From: an uncultured Candidatus Pelagibacter sp.
GTDB lineage: Bacteria; Pseudomonadota; Alphaproteobacteria; Pelagibacterales; Pelagibacteraceae
Length of the DNA: 35,090 nt
Direction: 5' to 3'
NCBI GenBank assembly: GCA_905618805.1
Contig: CAJQSZ010000055.1
Location: 1 to 35,090, forward strand
The stretch's first letter is position 1. Each line of letters opens with the position of its first letter. Below, one piece after another: positions 26,917 through 35,090 of this stretch. The position numbers and the translations under genes were made by a program. Below the pieces are notes generated by a model. That model was not told the origin of the DNA and did not search any database. It saw nothing but the letters and a program-made list of their open reading frames with translations.

Positions 26917-27369
26917 CTAAATCTTAGAAAGATAAATAATTATACGATCAATATTTTTGTCAATTAATAAATCTTCAATTTCTTTTTCATATTGATTGAA
27001 TTCAAATTTATTTATATTTTTATTGTAGTTAAACCTTTCTTGGAAAGATCTGATCTTATTTTGACTTTGACCATATGCAATTTCTAATTTAGTGCTAATA
27101 ACCATTTCAAAACGAGAGGGATCTCCTTTAGAATCTTTCGCAAGAATATTAATTTTTTTTTGTGTATCAACTTTTAATGAAATTATTTTTTGACTTTCTT
27201 GATTTGAAAAGTTTTTTAATTTTCTTTCTATTTTATTGTTAAGTTGATTATCCTTTAATTTTAATACTTTTTTTAATCTAAAATCAAAATTTTTGCTTGA
27301 ATAAATAGGTGCATATCCACAACTTGTTAAAAATAAAAAAGTGAGCAATGTTATAATAATTTTTTTCAT
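26917..27369 (-). CDS. lptE: LPS-assembly lipoprotein LptE-like
   Basis: LptE plugs the LptD channel that inserts lipopolysaccharide in the outer membrane. The 150-residue protein has a lipoprotein signal peptide with a lipobox-type [11 protein letters not shown], acylated at Cys 17. The rest is poorly conserved, with a C-terminal region like other short alphaproteobacterial LptE forms. Position between leuS and holA, as in E. coli and alphaproteobacteria, is the main support. The start overlaps leuS by four bases. Confidence 0.82.
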   Translation of the reverse strand: MKKIIITLLTFLFLTSCGYAPIYSSKNFDFRLKKVLKLKDNQLNNKIERKLKNFSNQESQKIISLKVDTQKKINILAKDSKGDPSRFEMVISTKLEIAYGQSQNKIRSFQERFNYNKNINKFEFNQYEKEIEDLLIDKNIDRIIIYLSKI

Positions 27370-29915
27370 TCAGTTATTAAGTTTATCAATTTATTTTTGA
27401 TATAAATACTTTTTTTAATTTTTTTATCTTTAATAAATTTATTTATAATATCATCTGCTCTTATCCTTTTAAGCAATTGCTCTTCGGTAGCATTTGACTC
27501 AGAAAGTAATAGACCCCTTTTTTTACCTTGAATTTGTACTACAATATTGAACGTTTCTTTTTCTATAAGTTTGAAGTCAGCAATAGGCCATATGGGACTA
27601 TATTTTTTATCCACTTCCACCAAGCACTCAAGAGCCAAATGTGGTATTACTGGCTGAAGCAAACAAAGTATCTTTTTATAATTTTCAACTAAGTCTAAAC
27701 TATTTATAGGTTTTTCAATTTCTTTGTTTAAAAAATTGTAAGTTTCATGAAAATTAGCCACAATTACATTGTAATGAAATTTTTCTAAGTTTTTTGTAAC
27801 CTTATCGATTAAAATATTTGTAAAATTAGCTAACGATTTTGAATCTTTATTTTTCTCATCTAATACAATTTTAACCATAATTTTTTTGTGTAGTAGCCAA
27901 AACTTTTGAATGAACTTATATGAAGCAACCATACCTTGATCAGACCATTGGACATCTTTTTCAGGTGGGCTATCCGACAAAATAAAAAGTCTTACTGCAT
28001 CGGCACCATAGTCTTTTATAATTTTTTGAGGATCTATAGTATTTTTTTTAGATTTTGACATGGATTCGCTTGGACCAACTTTTACTTTACTGCTTGGTTC
28101 ATCTTTTATTCTAAAGTTAATTCCATCAGTTGTTTCAACTTCATCTAAACTTAACCATTGATTATTTTGATCTTTATAAGTTGCGTGGCACACCATCCCT
28201 TGAGTAAATAACCCCTTAAAAGGTTCTATGTTTACAAATTGTTTTTTGTCAAGGCTTATTGCTCGCATAAAAAACCTTGAATATAAAAGATGAAGAATTG
28301 CATGTTCAACACCTCCAATATATTGATCTACTGGCATCCAATAATTTACTTCATCTAAATCAAATCCTTTTTCTGAATTATGGCTTGAACAAAATCTTAA
28401 GTAATACCAAGAAGAATCCACAAAAGTATCTAGAGTGTCAGTTTCTCTTCTACACTTTTCACCATTTATTTCAATTTCCCGCCAGTTCTTTTGGTGATCT
28501 AGTGGATTACCATTTGTATTGAGATTAATATTTTCAGGTAATTTTACAGGTAAATCATTTAGAGGAATTTTAACAATCTCATTTTTATTGTTATATGCAA
28601 TTGGAATCGGACATCCCCAGTATCTTTGTCTAGATATACCCCAATCTTTTAACCTAAAGTTAATTTTTTTTTTCCCTAACTTTTTTTCTTCCAAGATCTT
28701 AATGGCCTCAGGTATAGATTGGTCAGGTGCTTTTAAGTTATCTAAAAATTTTGAATTAATTATCTTGCCTGGTCCTGTATAGGCCTCACTAATTAAATTA
28801 ATCGCATTTTTTTCGTTTTCAGGTTTAATTACTGAGACGATCTTTAAATTATATTTTTTTGCAAATTCAAAGTCTCTTTGGTCATGTGCTGGACAACCAA
28901 ATACAGCTCCAAAACCATAATCCATCAATACAAAATTAGCAAAATATACGGGAACTTTTATCAAAGGGTTAAAGGGGTTTATGGCCAATAATTCTGTTTT
29001 AAAGCCTAACTTTTCAGCTTGTGCAATTGATTCCTCCGTGGTGCCTGTTTTTGAACACTCTTCCTTAAATTTTAGAAATTGTTTATCTTTTTCGTAAAAT
29101 TTAGCTATAGGATGGTCAACAGATACAGCTAAAAAAGAGAAACCAAAAAGTGTATCAGGCCTGGTAGTAAAACATTTTATATTTTCTACAGGAAGTGTAC
29201 TTTCCACCTTAAAATCTACTTCACACCCAAAAGATTTTCCTATCCAGTTTTTCTGCATAGTCTTCACTTTATTTGGCCACTCATTAAGATTTTTTAAACC
29301 CTCTAATAATTCTTCTGAAAATTTAGAAATATTAAAAAACCATTGGTTTAATTTTTTTCTCTCAACTTGAGCCCCCGACCGCCAACCCTTTCCATCAATA
29401 ACCTGTTCGTTGGCAAGAACTGTTTGATCAACAGGGTCCCAATTTACATATTTGTCTTTTCTATAAACTAACCCCTTGTCATATAATTCTAAAAAAAGAG
29501 CTTGCTGGTGTTTGTAATAGTCTGGTGCACAAGTAGATATTTCTTTATCCCAATCAATAGAGAGGCCCAATTGTTTCAATTGACTCTTCATTGTTTTTAT
29601 ATTTTTTTCAGTCCAGTCTTTTGGATCTAGATTATTTTGTTTCGCTGCATTTTCAGCGGGCATACCAAAAGAATCCCAGCCCATGGGATGCAATACATTA
29701 AACCCCTGCAATATTTTAAAACGAGCAAGCACATCCCCTATGGTATAATTTCTTACGTGACCCATATGAATTTTTCCAGATGGATAGGGAAACATTTCTA
29801 GACAATAAAACTTTTTTTTATTTTTTACAATTTTTGCTTTAAAAGTTTTATTTTTTTCCCAATATCCTTGCCACTTCTTTTCAATAATTTTAAAATTATA
29901 TCTTTCAGATTCCAT
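27366..29915 (-). CDS. leuS: Leucyl-tRNA synthetase
   Basis: LeuRS charges tRNA-Leu. The 849-residue protein has the class I HIGH signature as [14 protein letters not shown] (about 44-57). The CP1 editing domain shows [11 protein letters not shown] and [19 protein letters not shown] with the discriminating Asp. KMSKS is present as SMSKSKKN, and a C-terminal tRNA-binding domain follows. Length and domain order are normal. It is followed by lptE with a four-base overlap. Confidence 0.98.
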   Translation of the reverse strand: MESERYNFKIIEKKWQGYWEKNKTFKAKIVKNKKKFYCLEMFPYPSGKIHMGHVRNYTIGDVLARFKILQGFNVLHPMGWDSFGMPAENAAKQNNLDPKDWTEKNIKTMKSQLKQLGLSIDWDKEISTCAPDYYKHQQALFLELYDKGLVYRKDKYVNWDPVDQTVLANEQVIDGKGWRSGAQVERKKLNQWFFNISKFSEELLEGLKNLNEWPNKVKTMQKNWIGKSFGCEVDFKVESTLPVENIKCFTTRPDTLFGFSFLAVSVDHPIAKFYEKDKQFLKFKEECSKTGTTEESIAQAEKLGFKTELLAINPFNPLIKVPVYFANFVLMDYGFGAVFGCPAHDQRDFEFAKKYNLKIVSVIKPENEKNAINLISEAYTGPGKIINSKFLDNLKAPDQSIPEAIKILEEKKLGKKKINFRLKDWGISRQRYWGCPIPIAYNNKNEIVKIPLNDLPVKLPENINLNTNGNPLDHQKNWREIEINGEKCRRETDTLDTFVDSSWYYLRFCSSHNSEKGFDLDEVNYWMPVDQYIGGVEHAILHLLYSRFFMRAISLDKKQFVNIEPFKGLFTQGMVCHATYKDQNNQWLSLDEVETTDGINFRIKDEPSSKVKVGPSESMSKSKKNTIDPQKIIKDYGADAVRLFILSDSPPEKDVQWSDQGMVASYKFIQKFWLLHKKIMVKIVLDEKNKDSKSLANFTNILIDKVTKNLEKFHYNVIVANFHETYNFLNKEIEKPINSLDLVENYKKILCLLQPVIPHLALECLVEVDKKYSPIWPIADFKLIEKETFNIVVQIQGKKRGLLLSESNATEEQLLKRIRADDIINKFIKDKKIKKSIYIKNKLINLITE

Positions 29916-29949
29916 CTTAAATAATTTAATTAACTAAATTTTTAACTAC

Positions 29950-30507
29950 TTAAAAATTTTTTGGTAGTGTAACTGGTTCACTACCATCTCTTTTTTTTGC
30001 CAGATCCGTTTTTTGAATTTGAGCAGCTTTTTTTAAAATAGAAAATTTTATTTTATTATTTAAAGTATTTTCAATTTTATTAACCTTGCAATTATTCAGG
30101 TTGTCACAAATTTTTTTATGAATTATAATATCAACAGCATCTGATCTAATCTCATTAGTTAAAAACCTAACTGTAATTTTAATCTGATCACTTGAACCAC
30201 CCTCACTAAACCAGTCCGTAACAATAATACCACCTGCGTAATCAACATTATTCAAGGGTGCAAAATCTAATTTTTTTAATGCTGCTCTCCACAATGGGTT
30301 GGAAGTAGCAAACTGAAAATCTCCCCCAGATTTTTTTCCAAGTTTTCCAAGTCTAAAACCTCTTCCTTCTTCAATATTTTTTTTAACTCTTTCATTAGCA
30401 TTTGTAGGAATTTTTCTTGCATCAGTTTTTTTATAAATTCCACAGGAGTTAAGCAATAAAAGGCATAATAAAATTGTAGGCAATAATTTTTTATAGTAAA
30501 GTTTCAT
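29950..30507 (-). CDS. DUF3576 family lipoprotein
   Basis: A 185-residue protein with a hydrophobic signal peptide and lipobox LLNSCG (Cys 22). The body contains GKKSGGDFQFATSNPLWRAALKKLDFAPLNNVDYAGGIIVTDWF, the hallmark of the alphaproteobacterial DUF3576 family, which regularly lies just upstream of leuS. Function is unknown; the location and lipidation suggest an outer-membrane or periplasmic role, possibly in envelope assembly with lptE downstream. Confidence 0.85.
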   Translation of the reverse strand: MKLYYKKLLPTILLCLLLLNSCGIYKKTDARKIPTNANERVKKNIEEGRGFRLGKLGKKSGGDFQFATSNPLWRAALKKLDFAPLNNVDYAGGIIVTDWFSEGGSSDQIKITVRFLTNEIRSDAVDIIIHKKICDNLNNCKVNKIENTLNNKIKFSILKKAAQIQKTDLAKKRDGSEPVTLPKNF

Positions 30508-30552
30508 AGTTCTATAATTGAAGTTTTAATTTTTTAATTTAGTTACATTTCT

Positions 30553-30593
30553 ACACTAAATAAATTTAAAATGAAAAAAACTGCATTTAGTGT
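30553..30593. repeat. Inverted repeat upstream of the porin gene
   Basis: Perfect nine-base arms ACACTAAAT (30553-30561) and ATTTAGTGT (30585-30593) are separated by 23 bases in the divergent gap between the DUF3576 gene and the porin. A -10-like TATAAA (30615-30620) follows on the plus strand. It could be an operator or an mRNA stem; no regulator family is recognised. Confidence 0.45.
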
Positions 30594-30702
30594 GGTATTT
30601 TTACAACAAATACCTATAAAAGGGAAGAAAGTAGATAATAATTAACTTTTATCTTAAATTAAAAGTAAATTATCAGAATTCATATATGAAAAACAATAAC
30701 AA

Positions 30703-30707
30703 AAGGA
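30703..30707 (+). promoter_or_regulatory. Ribosome-binding site deciding the porin start
   Basis: AAGGA lies five bases before the ATG at 30713. An in-frame ATG at 30686 has no such site, so translation most likely begins at 30713. Confidence 0.6.
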
Positions 30708-30712
30708 AAAAC

Positions 30713-31729
30713 ATGAATAACTTTAAAAAAGTAGGTTTAACAGCTTTAGCTGGTTCTCTTGCTGCCTTATCAGCTCACGCAGCTGAAATGGGAGTATCTG
30801 GTGCTACTGTGTTAACTTATACAAGTGAAGATGGTACAGAAGTAACTGGTAACCCATTAGGAATGAAAACTAATCTAAGCTTTAAAGCTTCAGGTGAAGT
30901 TAACGGATACACAGTATCTTACATGCAAACAAGTGCAGATCAATTTGCTGGTATGTCATCAGCTAGATTGTCTGTTGATATGGGTGATCTAGGTTTAATA
31001 GCATTTGACCAAGGTTCAGGATCAGGACTTGCAACTATCGATGATAAAACACCGACTGCTGCAGAAGAAATTTGGGATGGTCTTGATGGTGCTGGAGCAT
31101 CTACTACTTCAGTAGGTGGTTTAGTTGGTACAGCTGGTAATTCAGGTGTAGTTAACTACGTTAAATCATACGCTGGTATCAAATTCAATGGTGCTTGGAG
31201 AAAAGGTGCGGGTGTAAATCTCTCTGACGGTTCTTCAGGTGGAAACTCAGAAGGAGCTTGGGACTTTGCAATAACTGGAAGTGGATCTTCATTTGGTATA
31301 TCTGAATTAGAAGGTTTATCTATGGGTGCTGGTTATGGTGAAGCTTCATCAGGTACTGCTGCTGGTACTCAAAGTGGTGATGATGTGCATATGACTGCAT
31401 TTGCTAACTACTCTATGGGTCCAGTATCATTTGGTGTTCAAGTGTCTGATTTAAACCGTAACGCAAAAGGTGTTGCTGGTGAAGAAGCAGTTGCTTGGGG
31501 ACTTGCTGTGAATATTAACGAAGATCTTTCTGTATCATACGGAGAGAGAGAAGTTAATTACACACATGCTTCAGCTAGTGCCATTAAAGAAAAAGGTGAT
31601 GGTATTGCTGTAGCTTACACTATGGGTTCAATGAAAATTGCTGGAAACCGTAATGAAGTTGATAACAATGGTGGAGTTTCGAACGCAAAAGATTCAATGA
31701 CAGAAATCGCTGTTTCATTTGCATTCTAA
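30713..31729 (+). CDS. Outer-membrane porin-like beta-barrel protein
   Basis: The 338-residue product begins MNNFKKVGLTALAGSLAALS with signal peptidase site SAHA|AEMG. The mature part is rich in Gly, Ser, Ala and Thr with alternating beta-strand patterns, and ends in EIAVSFAF, the C-terminal phenylalanine signature recognised by the BAM complex. It fits the Gram-negative porin type seen in SAR11. G+C is visibly higher than in neighbours and codons are even, as expected for a highly expressed gene; it has the only strong Shine-Dalgarno plus intrinsic terminator pair in the window. A start at 30686 would add nine residues. Confidence 0.85.
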   Translation: MNNFKKVGLTALAGSLAALSAHAAEMGVSGATVLTYTSEDGTEVTGNPLGMKTNLSFKASGEVNGYTVSYMQTSADQFAGMSSARLSVDMGDLGLIAFDQGSGSGLATIDDKTPTAAEEIWDGLDGAGASTTSVGGLVGTAGNSGVVNYVKSYAGIKFNGAWRKGAGVNLSDGSSGGNSEGAWDFAITGSGSSFGISELEGLSMGAGYGEASSGTAAGTQSGDDVHMTAFANYSMGPVSFGVQVSDLNRNAKGVAGEEAVAWGLAVNINEDLSVSYGEREVNYTHASASAIKEKGDGIAVAYTMGSMKIAGNRNEVDNNGGVSNAKDSMTEIAVSFAF

Positions 31730-31747
31730 TTTAATTTGAAATTATAG

Positions 31748-31778
31748 AAAAAGCCCCAATTTATTGGGGCTTTTTTTT
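31748..31778. terminator. Strong intrinsic terminator, probably bidirectional
   Basis: Perfect ten-base arms AAGCCCCAAT (31751-31760) and ATTGGGGCTT (31763-31772), extendable by three A-T pairs, are followed by a T run to 31778. An A run on the left gives a T tract on the other strand as well. It separates the porin from the convergent sulfotransferase gene and is the only GC-rich terminator seen. Confidence 0.9.
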
Positions 31779-31786
31779 GTCCAAAA

Positions 31787-33337
31787 TTAAATATTTTTAT
31801 TTAAATCTTCAAGAAAAGAAGAAAATTTTTCGTAAGAATTTATAGAGCTTTTATAAATAGGTTGTCTTGCCTGGGCAGTACTCATGGTTTTAATTGGGTT
31901 TTTATTTTTATGAAAATTTAAACAAGCATCTTCCCAAGGCAGTTTACAAAATTTTAATATTTCCCTTATTTCTTCCAAAGGGTTGTTAATTATTTTTTCA
32001 TAATTTGCTTCGTGGATCGAATCTGGAAATAGCTCTAACCAGAAACTCATTAAATCTAAGTATAGCCCATAATATGTAGCAAGTTCTTTTTGATCATAGC
32101 TAAAGTTTAAACCACCTTCAAAAAAATTTTTATATAATGAAAAGCAGTTATCTTTAGGGTTACGAGTGCAATGAATTATCTTTGCACTAGGAAAGAGTAT
32201 TTTAATTAAACCAATCCACCTAAAGTTTAAGGGGGCTTTATCTGTAATAAAATCTTTATCAGAATTAAATCTTCCTAAATAATTATAATAATCTTTTCTT
32301 AATTTTGCAGCAAAGGATTCATCATCGATTAAAGATTTAATATTTTGTTCAGAAATAACATTAATATTAATAAGATTATCTTTGACAATTTTTGATAATT
32401 GAGGAAGTTCACCACCACCAAATACATTTGAATGAGAAGTAACAATCTGTTCAACTAGCGAAGTACCTGACCGTGGCATGCCTAAGATGAATATAATATT
32501 TTTTTGAGGAATCAATTCTTTTGAAAATTTTTCTTTATTAGTGCTGGCAAATACTTTTTTAAGTTGATTAAAAAATTTAATCTCCTCATTTATATCAAAT
32601 TTTATTAACCTTCTTCTAATTTGATTTCCATAATTTAAGTTTTTAAATGCCTTTTCAATTTGATTCATATCTTCGTTAGCTTTTGCAATCGCAAACAGCA
32701 AGTTTACTTTTTGATCAGAATTTAATTCTAGGTTATCAATTTTGAAATTCATCTCATTTAAATGTTTATTTCCATCTTTATATTTTACAGATTGACTAAT
32801 TAATAAATCAGCTTGTGTAAACTTTGGATCCAGAATGAGTGTTTTTTTGGCGTATTCAATAGCTAGATCAAAACTACCTAATCCTTGGTAAGCTAAGGCT
32901 ATAGAGTAGGTTATAATTGGATTTTTTTTGTTAATTTTTAATGCCTCACTATATAAAGTTATAGCTGAGTCAAAATCATTAATATCTCTTTTTAGGTTCC
33001 CAAGGTTAATATACGCATTAATATAATCAGGTTTATTTTTTATTATTTTTCTAAATAAATTTTCGGCAGAATCAAGCTCACCTATATTTTTATGTACATT
33101 CCCTAAATTATTCATAATTGCAATATTGTTAGGTTCTAATTTGAGTCCCCTAGTAAATAATTCTTTAGCTAAGCTTAAATTACCTATATTTTGATATGCA
33201 GACCCTAAAAGATTATACAGTATTAAATATTCTGGAAATTTTCTAATAAGTTTTTTTGATTTTATTATAACCTCCTCATACTTATGAGCGTTAAAAAGGT
33301 TTAATAAAATCTTAATATCATCTTCTATATTTATCAT
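31787..33337 (-). CDS. TPR-repeat sulfotransferase
   Basis: A 516-residue two-part protein. Residues 1 to about 185 are TPR repeats with the usual A-x-x-x-x-x-x-x-P spacing, for example NLGNVHKNIGELDSAENLF and NLGNLKRDINDFDSAITLY. Residues 280-510 are a sulfotransferase domain with the PAPS 5'-phosphosulfate loop GMPRSGTSLVEQIV (PRSGTS at 288-293), FGGGELPQL and the 3'-phosphate region HCTRNPKDNCFSLYKNFF. Such proteins may sulfate carbohydrates or proteins; the acceptor is unknown and no signal peptide is visible. It is convergent to the porin and one base after the ThiE-like gene. Confidence 0.85.
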   Translation of the reverse strand: MINIEDDIKILLNLFNAHKYEEVIIKSKKLIRKFPEYLILYNLLGSAYQNIGNLSLAKELFTRGLKLEPNNIAIMNNLGNVHKNIGELDSAENLFRKIIKNKPDYINAYINLGNLKRDINDFDSAITLYSEALKINKKNPIITYSIALAYQGLGSFDLAIEYAKKTLILDPKFTQADLLISQSVKYKDGNKHLNEMNFKIDNLELNSDQKVNLLFAIAKANEDMNQIEKAFKNLNYGNQIRRRLIKFDINEEIKFFNQLKKVFASTNKEKFSKELIPQKNIIFILGMPRSGTSLVEQIVTSHSNVFGGGELPQLSKIVKDNLININVISEQNIKSLIDDESFAAKLRKDYYNYLGRFNSDKDFITDKAPLNFRWIGLIKILFPSAKIIHCTRNPKDNCFSLYKNFFEGGLNFSYDQKELATYYGLYLDLMSFWLELFPDSIHEANYEKIINNPLEEIREILKFCKLPWEDACLNFHKNKNPIKTMSTAQARQPIYKSSINSYEKFSSFLEDLNKNI

Positions 33338-33338
33338 T

Positions 33339-33902
33339 TTATATTTTTATATTTCTATTATTTCTATTATTTCTAAAATAGGTAATTCCAGCAAAACCAT
33401 ATGATTTAGTAACTTTTAATCTACATAAATTTTTAGCCGTAATACCACCAAGAGCTATAATTTTTTGAGTTGCCTTTAGACCAAGTAAATTAAATTTTAT
33501 TGGGTTTAAAAAATTGTTATTTTTTTTTGTTTTGAATAAGGGAGCAATAAAAATAGCTTTAGCACCCTGAAGCTCTTTATTTTTTATTTCTTGTACAGTG
33601 TGCGCTGAACCAATAATTAAGAAATTTTTTTTCATATTTGTTTTAGAAACATTTAAACTGGTATTAAATGAGGGTAAATATACACCATCTAAACTTAAGC
33701 TTGTTGCTAATTTTAAGTCATTTGCAAGAAAAAACTTTATTCCATTTTTTTTACAAGTGGTTTTAATTTTTATGATTAGTGTTTTGTTATATTTAATTGA
33801 GTAGTTTCTATAAATTATTGCAATTTTATTATCTAATTTTCTGATATAATCTTCATCATAGTTATCAATAAAAACAAAAAGTCTAGAAAGATTATAATGC
33901 AT
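33339..33902 (-). CDS. Degenerate ThiE/TenI-superfamily protein
   Basis: A 187-residue TIM-barrel-like protein related to thiamine phosphate synthase. Recognisable blocks are ANDLKLATSLSLDGVYLPS (60-78), IGSAHTVQEI (97-106), GAKAIFIAPLF (113-123) and IIALGGITAKN (148-158). The catalytic region that normally reads GvHlGQxD is GVYLPSFN, so the conserved His, Gln and metal-binding Asp are replaced. It may therefore not make thiamine phosphate; a TenI-like or lost activity is possible. The C-terminus ends in a repeated Asn-Asn-Arg run. Its start codon directly abuts that of yggS on the other strand. Confidence 0.7.
   Translation of the reverse strand: MHYNLSRLFVFIDNYDEDYIRKLDNKIAIIYRNYSIKYNKTLIIKIKTTCKKNGIKFFLANDLKLATSLSLDGVYLPSFNTSLNVSKTNMKKNFLIIGSAHTVQEIKNKELQGAKAIFIAPLFKTKKNNNFLNPIKFNLLGLKATQKIIALGGITAKNLCRLKVTKSYGFAGITYFRNNRNNRNIKI
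33351..33377. repeat. 9-bp tandem repeat at the 3' end of the ThiE-like gene
   Basis: The unit ATTTCTATT occurs twice exactly (33351-33359 and 33360-33368) and a third time with two changes at the end (33369-33377). Read on the minus strand it codes for repeated Asn-Asn-Arg at the very C-terminus, a spot where slippage would cost little. Confidence 0.75.
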
Positions 33903-34559
33903 AGTACTTTAATCAATTTAATTGAAATTAAAAAAAAAATACAATTAAAAATTGATGACCTGGTTGTCAAAAAACCTCTGCCAAAAATCATTGCTGTATC
34001 GAAAACACATTCTATGTCTAACATATTACCGTTAATCAACTCTGGTCATTTAGATTATGGAGAGAATAAGGTCCAAGAAGCAATAGATAAATGGACAAAA
34101 ACCAAGACTCAAAATAAAAATATAAAATTACATCTCATTGGACCTCTTCAAACGAATAAAGTAAAATTTGTCATAAAAATTTTTGATTATATTCATTCAG
34201 TTGATAGAGAAAAACTGGCCATTAAAATAGCTGATGAACAAACTAAACAAGGAAAAAAAATTAAAATATTTATTCAAATAAATATTGCTAATGAAGAACA
34301 AAAATCGGGTGTTAAAAAAGAACAGGCTGCTAATTTTCTAAATTTTTGTAAAAATCTAAATCTAGATGTTATAGGCACGATGTGTATACCTCCAAAAGAA
34401 GGTGATTCACAAAATTATTTCTTAGAAATGAATAAAATTAATAAAGAGTTAAATTTATCAGACTTAAGCATGGGTATGTCAGAAGATTATTTAAAGGCAA
34501 CTGAAAATAATGCTACATACTTAAGAATTGGTTCTAAGATTTTTGGTCAAAGAAATTAA
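33897..34559 (+). CDS. yggS: PLP homeostasis protein (YggS/PLPBP family)
   Basis: This family binds pyridoxal phosphate without known catalysis and controls vitamin B6 and amino-acid balance. The 220-residue protein has PLP-binding Lys 36 in IIAVSKTHS, then GENKVQEAIDKW, LHLIGPLQTNK and the C-terminal LSMGMSEDYLKATENNATYLRIGSKIFG with the phosphate-binding residues. The ATG is back-to-back with that of the ThiE-like gene, so any promoter must lie inside that gene. The stop overlaps the convergent L,D-transpeptidase gene by four bases. Confidence 0.94.
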   Translation: MHSTLINLIEIKKKIQLKIDDLVVKKPLPKIIAVSKTHSMSNILPLINSGHLDYGENKVQEAIDKWTKTKTQNKNIKLHLIGPLQTNKVKFVIKIFDYIHSVDREKLAIKIADEQTKQGKKIKIFIQINIANEEQKSGVKKEQAANFLNFCKNLNLDVIGTMCIPPKEGDSQNYFLEMNKINKELNLSDLSMGMSEDYLKATENNATYLRIGSKIFGQRN

Positions 34560-35044
34560 CCAATCTTTATTTTAGTTTTTTTATCAATCAAATATAATAA
34601 AATATCATAATCCTTTTTTTTTAATGCTATACACCCCGTTGTAGGATTATAATTATCTGTTAAATGTATGAAAACAGCACTTCCTTTGTGAGGAATTTTT
34701 TTATCATTATGACTAATGGTTATTAAATAATCATAGTTATGATCTTTCCTGAAAAATTTTTCTCTAGCATTCTTGTCAAAAATTTGAATTTCTTCATTAT
34801 ATTTTTTGTGATTTGGATCATCACACCAACCCAAATTTTTTGTAATCTTTTTTTTACTAATTGCGCATTTTGGGATTCCAAGTCTATCTTTTCGAAAATA
34901 TAATCTTTTTAATTTAAAAAGTCCTTTCGGTGTTGAAAAATCACCCTCCGTTTTATTTGAACTCAAACCTGATTTGCCAACACAGCATTTAAATTTAAAA
35001 TCATCAATTATAAGGGTGTTTTTATTTTTTACATGAATTATCAT
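34556..35044 (-). CDS. L,D-transpeptidase (YkuD) catalytic-domain protein
   Basis: The YkuD fold uses a Cys nucleophile to cross-link peptidoglycan or attach proteins to it. In this 162-residue protein the active site is GSAVFIHLTDNYNPTTGCIAL, with His 127 and Cys 138 in the expected T-x-G-C-I/V context. Earlier blocks GKSGLSSNKTEGDFSTPKG and LGWCDDPNHKKYNE match an alphaproteobacterial subgroup that is short and lacks an obvious signal peptide. How it reaches the periplasm is unclear. The start is 13 bases from a possible divergent gene. Confidence 0.87.
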   Translation of the reverse strand: MIIHVKNKNTLIIDDFKFKCCVGKSGLSSNKTEGDFSTPKGLFKLKRLYFRKDRLGIPKCAISKKKITKNLGWCDDPNHKKYNEEIQIFDKNAREKFFRKDHNYDYLITISHNDKKIPHKGSAVFIHLTDNYNPTTGCIALKKKDYDILLYLIDKKTKIKIG

Positions 35045-35057
35045 AAACTATAAAAAA

Positions 35058-35090
35058 ATGATTAAAGAAAAAATTATTATTATAAATTTC
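35058..35090 (+). CDS. Possible start of a gene running off the right edge
   Basis: An ATG at 35058 is followed by 11 open codons, MIKEKIIIINF, to the window end. It is divergent from the L,D-transpeptidase gene with 13 bases between. The peptide is too short to recognise, and no clear ribosome-binding site precedes it. Confidence 0.3.
   Translation, partial: MIKEKIIIINF

Noticed and set aside
33833-34039. Open frame of 68 codons spanning the ThiE-like/yggS start junction on the minus strand
   Set aside because: It overlaps two recognised genes, has low-complexity hydrophobic content and no ribosome-binding site.
1-35090. tRNA genes, riboswitches, CRISPR arrays, transposases or prophage genes
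   Set aside because: No cloverleaf-like stretch, regular spacer array, transposase motif or phage gene was found; the gaps are too short for most of these.

Overview
The window is a low-GC, very densely packed stretch of an alphaproteobacterial chromosome. Gene content, gene order, short or absent spacers and AT-rich codon use point to the SAR11 / Pelagibacterales group (Candidatus Pelagibacter-like). This assignment is inferred from protein recognition and synteny; no search was run. Nearly every base is coding. I see no IS element, phage gene, CRISPR array, tRNA or rRNA. The longest gene-free stretch is 285 bp.

Layout. Left edge to 2.1 kb: the 3' part of ftsK followed by lolA. 2.1-6.9 kb: a leftward cluster hisB-hisH-hisA-hisF-hisE continuing into a class I methyltransferase, a HIT protein and a GNAT acetyltransferase. 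7.0-8.8 kb: hslV-hslU. 8.8-9.9 kb: leftward Smr and Tim44-like genes. 9.9-10.7 kb: rightward fxsA-secB. 10.7-14.2 kb: leftward ppsR-maf-aroE-coaE-dnaQ. 14.2-14.5 kb: a non-coding AT-rich gap with two exact DnaA boxes. 14.5-25.9 kb: rightward hemE-hemH-hemJ-rho-[GT41 glycosyltransferase]-mnmE-mnmG-rsmG-parA-parB. 25.9-30.5 kb: leftward DUF3576 lipoprotein-leuS-lptE-holA. 30.7-31.7 kb: a porin with a strong terminator. 31.8-35.0 kb: a TPR-sulfotransferase, a ThiE-like protein, the PLP-homeostasis gene yggS and an L,D-transpeptidase. A possible new gene starts at the right edge.

The main interpretation is that this is the replication-origin and centromere neighbourhood. The ppsR/hemE gap is the position of the mapped Caulobacter origin. 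It holds DnaA boxes and is flanked by divergent gene blocks. A near-perfect parS site lies about 9.2 kb to the right inside rsmG, immediately upstream of parA-parB. A hemE promoter candidate has its -35 inside one DnaA box, which could couple haem-gene transcription to initiation.

The most unusual sequence object is a roughly 41-bp, GC-rich palindromic segment inserted in frame in aroE, resembling the in-frame palindromic elements known from Rickettsia. Departures from the usual alphaproteobacterial order include a TPR-GT41 gene between rho and mnmE and the absence of mltA between the Tim44-like and Smr genes. A degenerate ThiE-family gene has its start codon abutting that of yggS.
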